A stretch of DNA of 64,000 nt from contig JAJQFD010000040.1 in NCBI GenBank assembly GCA_021201335.1, positions 62,001 through 126,000 of the forward strand. The letters are read 5' to 3'. Positions 8,389 to 17,025 of this stretch are shown one piece after another (position 1 is the first letter of the stretch; every line of letters starts with the position of its first letter). The notes beneath the pieces were generated by a model, which was not told the DNA's origin, made no database searches, and was given only the letters and a program-made list of their open reading frames with translations. Both the position numbers and the translations under genes were made by a program. This stretch comes from Bacteroides sp. GTDB taxonomy: Bacteria; Bacteroidota; Bacteroidia; Bacteroidales; Bacteroidaceae.

Positions 8389-9754
8389 TAAACTTTTTCC
8401 CGTTACACACGTTATGAATGTTACTAAATTGTATGAAAATATGGATAATGTACAAAGAGTCAGTACTTCTGATGTAGAAAGTATTGTGAAGAATAAAAAC
8501 GCGAAACTTATTGACGTACGTCAGGTAGATGCCTATAATGGCTGGAAACTTCATGAAGAACCTCGTGGTGGACACATTCCGGGAGCAAAATCTCTGGATG
8601 TGAAGTGGACCCAGTACATGGATTGGATAGAGATCGTTCATACGAAAGGTTTAAAAAAAGAAGATCGACTGATTCTTTATGGCTACGAACAACAGGAATG
8701 TGATAAAGTGATACACTGTTTCAAGAAATATGGTTATGAGAACCTGGCGGTTTATCCTGATTTTCTTACCGAATGGACTACGCGTGAAGATTTGCCACTC
8801 GAGCGTTTATCCCGTTACTATAACCTGGTGCCTGCCCAATGGGTAAAGGCAGTCATTGATGGAAAGAAGGTAGATGAAGCTCCTTTGGAGAAAACTATAA
8901 TTGTTCACTCGCATTACAGGAATCGGGATGCTTACCTTTCCGGACATATTCCGGGCGCTATTGATATGGATACGCTGGCCCTCGAAGCTCCGGAAACCTG
9001 GAACAGACGTTCGCCGGAAGAACTCAAACAAGCTTTGGAACGACACGGTATTACAGCGGATACGACCGTTATTCTGTATGGTAAATACATGTCTCCCGAT
9101 AATGCTGATCCTTTTCCCGGAAGTGCAGCCGGTGATATAGGAGCCATGCGGAACGCTTTTATCATGCTATATGCGGGGGTAAAAGATGTGCGTATTCTCA
9201 ATGGTGGCTTCCAGTCTTGGTTAGATGCAGGATATGAAGTGGAGTATGACGATGTTCCCAAACAAGCAGTAGAAGAATTTGGTACGCAGATTCCTCAAAA
9301 CCCGAACCTGGCCGTAGATGTTCCTGAAGCGAAAGAAATGTTAGCATCGACCGAAGCGGAACTGGTATGTGTCCGAAGCTGGAATGAATATATCGGTAAA
9401 GTAAGCGGCTACAATTATATTGAAAAGAAAGGACGTATTCCGGGAGCAGTGTTCGGTAATTGCGGATCGGATGCGTATCACATGGAGAATTATCGTAATC
9501 TCGACCTTACTATTCGGGAAGCAGGAGAAGTATCTTCCAATTGGGAAAAGGTGGGAATTACCCCGGACAAGCATTTGGCGTTTTATTGTGGTACCGGGTG
9601 GAGAGGGAGCGAGGCATTCTTCAATGCCTGGTTGATGGGTTTTCCACGTGTGTCTGTGTTTGATGGTGGTTGGTTTGAATGGAGCAATGATCCTTCCAAT
9701 CCGTATGAAACAGGAATTCCCGAAAGTGAACCCGTAATATTTGCTAAACTATGA
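8381..9754 (+). CDS. eanB: Three-domain rhodanese, predicted anaerobic ergothioneine synthase EanB
   Basis: 457 residues from the ATG that overlaps the permease stop by 8 bp; an ATG 30 bp upstream lies inside the permease gene and is less likely. Three rhodanese domains (about 27-135, 145-290, 305-450) each carry an IPGA motif. Only the third has the active-site loop cysteine, FYCGTGWRGS with Cys403. The equivalent loops of domains 1 and 2 (LYGYEQQE, LYGKYMSP) lack it. In Chlorobium EanB, as I recall it, Cys412 carries the persulfide and Tyr353 is a catalytic residue 59 positions before it. Here Tyr344 and Cys403 have exactly that spacing, and the Arg five residues after the Cys is kept. Reaction: direct sulfuration of hercynine C-H by polysulfide. 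A generic sulfurtransferase is the alternative, but the EgtD-type neighbour argues against it. Confidence 0.87.
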   Translation: MSDKLFPVTHVMNVTKLYENMDNVQRVSTSDVESIVKNKNAKLIDVRQVDAYNGWKLHEEPRGGHIPGAKSLDVKWTQYMDWIEIVHTKGLKKEDRLILYGYEQQECDKVIHCFKKYGYENLAVYPDFLTEWTTREDLPLERLSRYYNLVPAQWVKAVIDGKKVDEAPLEKTIIVHSHYRNRDAYLSGHIPGAIDMDTLALEAPETWNRRSPEELKQALERHGITADTTVILYGKYMSPDNADPFPGSAAGDIGAMRNAFIMLYAGVKDVRILNGGFQSWLDAGYEVEYDDVPKQAVEEFGTQIPQNPNLAVDVPEAKEMLASTEAELVCVRSWNEYIGKVSGYNYIEKKGRIPGAVFGNCGSDAYHMENYRNLDLTIREAGEVSSNWEKVGITPDKHLAFYCGTGWRGSEAFFNAWLMGFPRVSVFDGGWFEWSNDPSNPYETGIPESEPVIFAKL

Positions 9755-10725
9755 TGACCGAACATATAACTATTGAAAATTATCTTCCTCAGATTGGAGA
9801 GAATAGAATGCGGGATGAAATTATGGCAGGTCTTACTGCCCGGCAGAAATATATTCTTCCCAAATATTTTTATGATACGGTTGGTTCAGAATTGTTTGAG
9901 GAAATTACGGCACTGGAAGAATATTATCCTACCCGCACCGAAAAGCAAATATTGTCTACTATTATTTCAGACCTTCAGCTTGATATGGAAAATAAAAGTA
10001 TCATCGAGCTAGGCAGTGGTGATCCTTCTAAGATTACGTTATTATTAAAACAGATACCGTATCCAATTCTTCAAACGATTAATTATTATCCGGTAGATAT
10101 CTGCGAGTCCGAAATTATTAAGTCGGTGGATTCTCTCACTCAAGAGTTTTCTCTTCGGAATATTTGTGGAATCGTGGCCGATTTTCATCATCAGTTGCAT
10201 TGTATTCCAAAAGATAATTGCCGTTTGTTTTGTTTCTTTGGTAGTACGATTGGTAATTTTTCGATGGAAGAAGCCCAACGTTTTCTGAATAATTTATCTG
10301 CTGTAATGAATCCGGGCGATCAGTTATTACTGGGAGTGGATATTGTGAAAGATATCTCTATACTTGAGCGGGCCTATAATGATAGTAAAGAGGTTACTGC
10401 GCGTTTCAATCTGAATATACTGAATGCTGTTAATCGGATTATGGGTACTAATTTTTCTCTGGATGACTTTTATCATAAAGCTCATTTCAACAAAGAACTT
10501 TCCCGGATTGAGATGCATTTATATGCATTGCGGGATATGGTCATTGCAATAGAAGATGCTGATTGTTTTATTGAAATAAAAAAAGGGGAGACGATTCATA
10601 CAGAGAATTCTCATAAATTTACCCCTGAAAGAATCCAGCAATTGTGTGATTGGGGAGGATTCTCTAATTACCGGATTTCACATGATCCTCGAAAATGGTT
10701 CGGAATAGTATATGCAACTAAATAG
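9751..10725 (+). CDS. eanA: SAM-dependent L-histidine N-alpha-methyltransferase (EanA/EgtD)
   Basis: 324 residues, against 321 for mycobacterial EgtD. It methylates histidine three times to hercynine. The SAM loop ELGSGDPSK lies at 86-94. The histidine-site residues of EgtD (Tyr39, Tyr56, Asn166, Tyr206, Glu282, Ser284, from memory) fall on Tyr41, Tyr58, Asn169, Tyr209, Glu285 and Ser287 with a constant offset of two or three, in the motifs YFYDTVGS, YYPTR, STIGN, AYND and HTENS. The start ATG overlaps the eanB stop by 4 bp (ATGA). With no EgtB-type oxygenase nearby, the pair with the rhodanese fits the oxygen-free ergothioneine route. A hairpin plus T run follows at 10776. Confidence 0.92.
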   Translation: MMTEHITIENYLPQIGENRMRDEIMAGLTARQKYILPKYFYDTVGSELFEEITALEEYYPTRTEKQILSTIISDLQLDMENKSIIELGSGDPSKITLLLKQIPYPILQTINYYPVDICESEIIKSVDSLTQEFSLRNICGIVADFHHQLHCIPKDNCRLFCFFGSTIGNFSMEEAQRFLNNLSAVMNPGDQLLLGVDIVKDISILERAYNDSKEVTARFNLNILNAVNRIMGTNFSLDDFYHKAHFNKELSRIEMHLYALRDMVIAIEDADCFIEIKKGETIHTENSHKFTPERIQQLCDWGGFSNYRISHDPRKWFGIVYATK

Positions 10726-10748
10726 TCATTTTCTTCATAAATTTTCAT

Positions 10749-10756
10749 ATCTTTGT
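10749..10756 (+). promoter_or_regulatory. -7 box for the RlmJ-like gene
   Basis: TATCTTTG matches TAnnTTTG and lies 80 bp before the ATG at 10836, just after the eanA stop. The RlmJ-like gene probably has its own promoter rather than belonging to the eanBA operon. Confidence 0.5.
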
Positions 10757-10775
10757 TCGTACAGATTCTTTGCTA

Positions 10776-10800
10776 ACCTGAATTAATCAGGTAAATTTTT
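10776..10800 (+). terminator. Probable terminator of the eanBA operon
   Basis: ACCTGA, a five-base loop and TCAGGT form a perfect six-pair stem followed by AAATTTTT. It lies 50 bp after eanA. It is also downstream of the -7 box at 10749, so it would be in the leader of the next gene's mRNA and could attenuate it. Confidence 0.55.
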
Positions 10801-10835
10801 CGTTGTATAATTACCTTAAACTAAACAATGTAACT

Positions 10836-11692
10836 ATGAATTCTATTGCGTATACTCATTTCGGCAAACCGGCAGATGTGTGGAAACATCTTGCATTGTG
10901 TATGATCATGCAGAATGAACAGCCCGGTTTATATATTGAAACTAATTCAGCTGCCGCTGAATATCTTCTGGATCATACTCCGGAACAGGAATATGGTATT
11001 TATCTTTTTCTTGAAAAAGCAAAGCACTACCCTGAACTTATCGAATCGTCTTATTATAAATGCGAAAGTGCTGTTATAGATGAAAATAAATACCTGGGTT
11101 CTCCCGGCTTGGCTATGTTGCTTTTAAAAAACGTAGCCAATAAATTTATTTTCTATGATATAGAGAAAGCAGCACTCGATAATGTTTCTTTATTTGCCTT
11201 AAAGCACAATTTACTGAAAAAGATTCAGGCTATTTTGCAAGATTCTCTGATTGGAATTATTGACAGGTTTTTTATTTTATCTGAGTCGACATTACTTCAT
11301 ATCGATCCGTACGAGATAAATAGGCCATCTACAAATGGTTATGATTATATGGATTTATTTGTAAAAGCATCTCAGATAGGAGCAAAGTGTGTTCTCTGGT
11401 ATGGCTATCATACTCTTGCGGAAAAAAAGAATTGAACTATTTCATCCATCAGAAACTACGAAAGTCGCCTGTAGAAAATCTGTGTGGGATAGAATTAATC
11501 ATGGATATTATTCAGGAGAATACAGTTTTATCGAATCCGGGTGTATTGGGGAATGGTCTACTGGCAAGTAACCTTTCACTTGGTTCCCGAAATCAGCTTT
11601 TGCAATATAGCCTTTTGCTGGAAGATATTTATAAAGAAAGTTCCTATCAAGAATTTAATGGTGGAATTTATCGGGATTTGATTATTCAATAA
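10836..11692 (+). pseudogene. Divergent RlmJ-like (DUF519) gene with a -1 frameshift
   Basis: Read across one frame change it gives about 285 residues, close to E. coli RlmJ (280), which makes N6-methyladenine 2030 in 23S rRNA. Shared landmarks are THFGKPADVWKH near the start, YLGSPGLAMLLL, LHIDPYE and VLWYGYH. The SAM motif DTHAGAG of RlmJ is ETNSAAA here and the catalytic DPPY is DPYE, so methyltransferase activity looks lost or changed. The first frame stops at 11435 and the -1 frame continues to 11692. The change falls on A AAA AAG (11423-11429), in the correct phase for a programmed -1 slip. A miscounted A run (7 for 8) is the simpler explanation. Confidence 0.6.
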
Positions 11693-11740
11693 CTACTTGC
11701 TCATAATTTACTTATTAGATATTCATCATTGAAAACATTT

Positions 11741-11828
11741 TGTTTCCCGGTAGTAAACACGTTCTTTTCCGGTAGCAAACAGTCTGTTTTCCGGTAGGAT
11801 ATGCGTGGTTTTCCGGTAGGTTTATGAA
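11741..11828 (+). repeat. Four-unit 22-bp-period CCGGTAG repeat, locus 1
   Basis: CCGGTAG occurs at 11747, 11769, 11791 and 11813, exactly 22 bp apart, each preceded by TTTC or TTTTC. The remaining bases of the units differ. The array lies between the RlmJ-like gene and the hairpin at 11837. Similar arrays lie at 25964-26035 and 43451-43503. Confidence 0.8.
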
Positions 11829-11836
11829 AAGGAATA

Positions 11837-11868
11837 GGCCACCTCAGAGAAGGGTTTCTGAGATGGCC
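11837..11868. terminator. Bidirectional hairpin between converging genes
   Basis: GGCCACCTCAGA and TCTGAGATGGCC form a 12-pair stem with one wobble and an eight-base loop. It lies between the RlmJ-like gene (+) and the GH88 gene (-), following the 22-bp repeat array. No long T tract is present on either side. Confidence 0.6.
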
Positions 11869-11904
11869 AAGGATTAAGGTCGTAAAAAAAATGTGTTAAG
11901 AGAA

Positions 11905-13140
11905 TTATTTCCTGTTTTTGAATCGTACTAAAGCTTCCAAAAAATAATAATCAGCGTATACAAGGGGTTTATCTATTTCTGCTTTGTGGGGAATACTACC
12001 TACACTGTGCATCAGCAGAAAATTGGTAGTGGTTCCGAGTTCAGCCCGGTATTTGGGGGTAGCAAGACTTTCAAGCATCTTTATAGCAAGTTCACCGTAT
12101 GACTTTTGAGGTACATATTCATCCAGTTCAAATAAGGCAGAACAGGCAATAGCTGCTGCCGAGGCATCTTTTAGTTTTTCCTGGAACTGCACTGCATATG
12201 ACTTACCTTCGGGGACGTATCCGGGTTCACCCACGTTGAAATCCCAAAGAGGTACCAAATCTTCCGGCAGATGCTTCATGTAGAAATCAGTTAAGGCAAC
12301 GGCTGTTTCGAGGTATACCGGGTCCTGCGTTTCACGATACATCATGGTATAACCATACATCATCCATGCCTGTCCTCGTGACCAGGTAGAGTTATCACTA
12401 AAGCCCTGACAGGTTGCTCTATCTAGTGTTGCACCTGTTATGGTATCAAAATCTACTACATGATATGTTCCGAAGTCTTCCCGGATATGATTTTTGAGTG
12501 TGGTGTTGGCATGAGCTACTGCGATGTTATAGTATTTCTGATTCCCTGATAGTTTGGTAGCGGCAAAAAGCATCTCCAGGTTCATCATATTATCCACAAT
12601 GACCGGATAGAACCACTCCGTCGTATCGTTCCAGGCTTTCCGGTAATTCCAGGATTTAATCATCTGGGTATTTTCACTGAACCGGGTTGAAAGAGATTCG
12701 GCACTTTCAATTAATATGTCCTTATATTCCGGTTTGGGAGCCAGTCGCAAGGCATTACCATAGCTGCAATACATCATAAAACCCAGGTCATGATGTCCGG
12801 TAAATGTTTTTAGGGGTTCCAGGGAATGAGTCCATTTTTCAGCTTCTTCGAGCCAGTTCTTATCTCCGGTTAGTTCATACAGATACCACAGTGAGCCGGG
12901 GAAGAAGCCAGGAGTCCAGTCATACATGCTGGTTGTAACTAATTTACCTTTATCATTCATTGTCCGGGGGTAATTCTTTCCGGTAGGCTCACCTGTTTGT
13001 TTAAGCATCAGTTGTGTCTGTTGGACAGCAAAGTCAATGTTCTCTTGTATAAATTCATTTTTGCTATTGCTACAGGCAGATAGAGACATTATACAACAAC
13101 AGACCAGTAAAATACTACAGTAATTTATTTTATTTCTCAT
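11905..13140 (-). CDS. GH88 unsaturated glucuronyl hydrolase, lipoprotein
   Basis: 411 residues with a lipoprotein signal (lipobox Cys23). GH88 enzymes hydrate the 4,5-unsaturated uronic acid left at the non-reducing end by polysaccharide lyases and so release it. Two conserved acidic residues of the family are visible: Asp118 in HHDLGFMMY and Asp183 in VIVDNMMNLEM. The WSRGQAWMMYGYTMMY segment (about 252) is also characteristic. It is the last gene of a minus-strand group after DUF2264/GH154 and PL8 genes; a PL8 lyase produces exactly the unsaturated ends GH88 removes. This gene is intact, unlike its two upstream neighbours. Confidence 0.93.
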   Translation of the reverse strand: MRNKINYCSILLVCCCIMSLSACSNSKNEFIQENIDFAVQQTQLMLKQTGEPTGKNYPRTMNDKGKLVTTSMYDWTPGFFPGSLWYLYELTGDKNWLEEAEKWTHSLEPLKTFTGHHDLGFMMYCSYGNALRLAPKPEYKDILIESAESLSTRFSENTQMIKSWNYRKAWNDTTEWFYPVIVDNMMNLEMLFAATKLSGNQKYYNIAVAHANTTLKNHIREDFGTYHVVDFDTITGATLDRATCQGFSDNSTWSRGQAWMMYGYTMMYRETQDPVYLETAVALTDFYMKHLPEDLVPLWDFNVGEPGYVPEGKSYAVQFQEKLKDASAAAIACSALFELDEYVPQKSYGELAIKMLESLATPKYRAELGTTTNFLLMHSVGSIPHKAEIDKPLVYADYYFLEALVRFKNRK

Positions 13141-13176
13141 GGCATTATATTATTCAATTAGGTTTATATCGTATCT

Positions 13177-14418
13177 TCATTTATTTTTTATCGATTGATG
13201 ATTATCAATCGGAAAAGGTTCACCACTCCACGCTTTTTGAGAAGTCCACTTTTCAGCCGGAGCTGTCCAGAATGCATGATTCGCTGGTAGCCCCAATGGA
13301 AGAAATACTAGTGAGGTCAGGTAAAGGCTTCCATTGTTCGTATAATAATTGGATAAATCGGGTTGATGTCCTACAAAACCCAGTTGTAAATATCCGCCTT
13401 TATTAAAGTTACCTTCAACGGAGAACATACGTTTCATGGTAGTGGTAATCGCATTTCTGATTTGCCCGTTGGTATGTCCGGGTGCGAGGCCATAACGCCA
13501 GGAAGAAAGAGCCAATGTTTGAAAAGCTCCCATGCGGTAAACAATTGACCGACCGAAAGCAGGGAAGGTTCCTTCCGGAGAAATTAATCTTTCCATGAAC
13601 TGATCGAAACGGTGCATTCTTTTGAGGGCAAGTTTCCAGCTAATAGGAGTCTGTACTTTCTTACTTTCAAGAATTTGCAGTATTTCCACGTACATGGGGT
13701 GTATAACAAAAGCGTTGTAATAATCCAATGACATCTCCGGACCATCTGAATACCAACCATCACTTAAATACCATTCTTCCATCTTTTTAAGGCTGACGAA
13801 TAAAGAAAAATGATCCACTTCTTCCTCGGCCCATACAAAAAAACGTTTCGATCATCGCGCGGAACAATAACCAATTATTGTACGCCGGACGTATGCTGCG
13901 CAATCCTTTAAAGTTATCTATATATCGTTGTTGTGTTGTTTTGTCCAGTAAATTCCAGGAACCTTCGGGTGCACGCATAAAACTCTGGGCGATATAAGCG
14001 GCATCTACAAGTGTTTGATTGCTGCCATTCCAGAGCAGACAGTCAGGGCTTTCCGGGTCGACGGCATTTTTATAAGATTGAACAGCCCATTCTTTTAGCT
14101 TTTTGCGCTGGATACTTTCCGGGGTGTTATCTTCGGGTAAACCCAAATAAGGAGTAATGCCTGCCATCAATCTTCCGAAGGCTTCCATATAAGTTACTTT
14201 GCTGTTTCTCTTGTCCCAGGTAGGAGAGAATTCTACTTCCATGTTCTTTATCAGTTCACCTTTACTCATATTTTCCAGTATTGGCGCAGATATCTGATAA
14301 CAAAGTTCCGTCCAGTATTTCCTATCATTGTCAGTTAATTTATTGCTTTTAGCTGACTTTTGAGGGAAAGCTGAACAACACAGAAAGGTTATTACGATAA
14401 GAAGAAGACTTTTTTCAT
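13177..14418 (-). pseudogene. DUF2264 (GH154-like) enzyme, two frameshifts
   Basis: Corrected, this is about 413 residues with a signal peptide (SLLLIVITFLCCSAF). The DUF2264 core includes WYLSDGWYSDGPEMSLDYYN. As I recall, characterised DUF2264 proteins form GH154 beta-glucuronidases, which would suit the adjacent PL8 and GH88. Two single-base changes break it: a T6 run at 14410-14415 (one short) just after the ATG, and an A7 run at 13837-13843 (one long) that joins ETFF to VWAEEEVDHF. The two frames between are open and in register with the family. Translation as written would give only internal fragments (13787-14269 and 13177-13818). Confidence 0.78.
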
Positions 14419-14452
14419 ATAATTTGAATTAGAATTTTTCATGTTTTGCAAT

Positions 14453-16617
14453 TTAATAGTTAATTATCTGATGAAAGGTTTTCCCAGCGGAAGGATCCGG
14501 ATGGGATGGAAGGTTAAAGTTTATATCTCTTTTCTGCATTTGTTTAGTCGATACAGTTAATAAGATGTTATCATTTACTCGTGCTGGATCTGCCAGGTAT
14601 AAATGAAACGAATTCCCCGTTATGTTTGTAATCATACAAATGCATTTTTTATCAGCTTTAATTGTAAAATCATTATTTTCGAATGTACCCGGCTGATGAA
14701 ACACAATTCCCAGAATATTCAAGGGTTTGTGTTTGACTGCCTGAATAGAATCTGTATTCGAAATAATTTCGATATCCTGCAGAACCGATTCCAACTTCGG
14801 ATCTTCTTTTATTTCAGGAATAATGATATAAGTGTATTGTTTCTGTTCAGGTTTCACTCCGTGTGTAAACCAGATTTTGAAGACATCCTCTTTTATGTTA
14901 TTTACGGACTGAGATTGATTGATTAACTGCCAGCTTCCTTCCTGTGATTGATTGCTGATATGTAAATCACCATCTTCCGGGAAAAGATAAGCTGTATTTC
15001 TATATTTCACCCAAACTGGATTTTGATAAAAATGGTGTCCTGCGGGAAGTGTATAACTGCTATTTTTATCATTTACATAAATATCTCCTTTTAATAAACA
15101 TTGCTCAATCGTTGTGCAGATTTCATGTTCGGATGTGGAGTTGATGCCCGAACCTAAACAAACGATTTCATTATCAAAAAAGAACCATGATTTATTAGCC
15201 TGTGTATTTACATCATAAAGTTTTTCATCCATTCCGTAAGCACTGATACCATATTTCCCATCCGATACTCCGCCGGCGAAAGTACTTGTTCCGGGTTTCT
15301 CCCATTGATCTGGTAAAGGTATCTGTGTCATAGAAGGAGTAGTTGTGCCTGGTATTTTGCTCCAATCCCATATCGAAAAGATGTTTTCATATTCATTTCC
15401 TTCTTTTACAAGGGTAGTTGCTCCTTCTGTAAGAAAGAAACCTTTCAGGTTTTCGCCGTTACCATTCTCGCTTCGGGTTGTATAAATGGAAGCTGTCCGT
15501 ACATCAAATGTATATTCCGGTCGTTGGTGTAATGTATAATCGGAACACCAAAAATAAGTATGAGCAGCCTGTAATTGAAAATCAGGTGATTGTTGTCCAC
15601 TAATCCGATCTATGCTTTCCTGATAGGTCGGAGAATGAGAAGGATCAAGTAACATCATCCGTTTCAGAACAGGAATGAAAAAAGTCTGGTTCAGTGCGTT
15701 AACCCGACTTAATCCTCTGCCCAGGACATTATATAGAAAGAATTTTCCCCGGACTACCGGAAGATAGGCCTCACGAATAAAGCGATTGAAAATATCCAGT
15801 TTTTCATCCGTTAATGCGTAAGGAGTGTTCCGGGTATACATGGCAAGTCTTGAGATTTCATCTGCAATACCCGACCCATATCCACCGATGTGAAGCTGTT
15901 TTCCATGTTGTTGGTAGGAATAATCATATTGTATGCCTTGTTCAGTAGTGAGCTGGATCGGATGATATGCCTGTTCAATTCCAAAAGAAAGAACCTCTTT
16001 ATCTTTTGTCAGACACCCTCTGTAAATCCAATGGGTAGCGATAGCTAGTTTGTTGGCTGCCGTACCCTGTGATCCTTTTTGGTCGGGTCTCCCTCCTTCC
16101 GTTTCCATTCGTTCCAATAGTTTATTTTCCAGTCCTATAGGGACCCTTAATTTACCGCAACGCATTAAAACCAGAATCACTCCTATATGTTGTGGACAAG
16201 CTATCTGTTGCATAAACCAATTGGTACTTACAGGATGTGTATCAAACCAGTATGAAAGTCCTTGTATTATTCTATGGTAAAGTTCGGGATTGCCTCTGTA
16301 TTTACTTTCTGAAGTATAACCAATAGCCATTTCCTGAAGTCTCTTAAGGTGAATAAGCGGTTGCCAGTTTGTTTGTGCTTTGCTGGAATAATCAATGTCA
16401 CTGAATGAACCGTTTTCCTGGAATAAATTAAATGATTGAGTTATGTTTTTTCTATTTCTGTTAGGTTAGTATTAGATCGATAATCTGTCTGGATTTCTTT
16501 TATTATTTGATTAAATAGCGTATCCCTATTTATGTCGGCATAAGTGTAACCTGATATAAATATAAGTAGCAATAGGAAGCAACTACCTTTATTGGGATGA
16601 TAAGATTTCTGGTTCAC
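14453..16617 (-). pseudogene. Polysaccharide lyase family 8 (chondroitin/hyaluronate/xanthan lyase type), one frameshift
   Basis: Corrected length is about 721 residues. It begins at a GTG (16617) with signal sequence CFLLLLIFISGYTYA, then the alpha/alpha-toroid and C-terminal beta domains of PL8. The catalytic His-Tyr lie in QQHGKQLHIGGYGSG, the conserved RGLSRVN follows, and WFFFDNEIVCLGSGI marks the central beta domain. It cleaves 1,4-linked hexosamine- or glucose-uronate bonds by beta-elimination. The frame breaks at a six-T run (16446-16451, one short), after which the coding frame is open for about 660 codons. From the later ATG at 16330 a protein without signal peptide could still be made. 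The substrate cannot be fixed within PL8. Confidence 0.82.
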
Positions 16618-17025
16618 AAGGTTGCTCTTTTAGTGTTAGAATCCACAAGCAAAAATACAAGTCTTATGGGTGATTATTGTATCAAATAGTCTATTCTGTA
16701 GGAAAATTAGTCCAATTAACATTTCTACCATTTCCCTCTTTTAGGGTAGGTAAATCTGTATGTGGAGATGGCAATTAGGGGGAGTGTTAAAAAATAACCT
16801 TAAGACTATTTGTGCAATGAACTGGACTTTTCTCTCCCCTGTTAAGAAGTCATATCATTAATTTTGTATGTTGTTAAACTGAAAAAGACCTTAAACAGTG
16901 AAAGTATTTGTTAACATTAATTCCAAGTCATATTATGGAAACATAAAACTCAACATTGGCTTCTTTACCTCTATTGAAGCGCTTAATTTTAATTACCTTT
17001 TTAACTAATTAAATCACAAAAATCA
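16618..17025. other. Divergent control region between PL8 and susC
   Basis: 408 bp without a gene. It must hold the promoters of both arms of the polysaccharide locus. The only clear element is a TAATTTTG -7 box at 16859. No regulator gene (hybrid two-component system, SusR or ECF) lies in this locus. Confidence 0.6.
16859..16866 (+). promoter_or_regulatory. -7 box for the susC-susD pair
   Basis: TAATTTTG fits TAnnTTTG and would give a leader of about 155 nt before the susC ATG at 17026. The -33 region is poor, as expected for an activator-dependent promoter. Confidence 0.45.

Noticed and set aside
11741..11828. 22-bp repeats as a CRISPR array
   Set aside because: Only a 7-11-bp core is shared per unit, units are 22 bp in all, and no cas genes are present. 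Real CRISPR repeats are longer and nearly identical.
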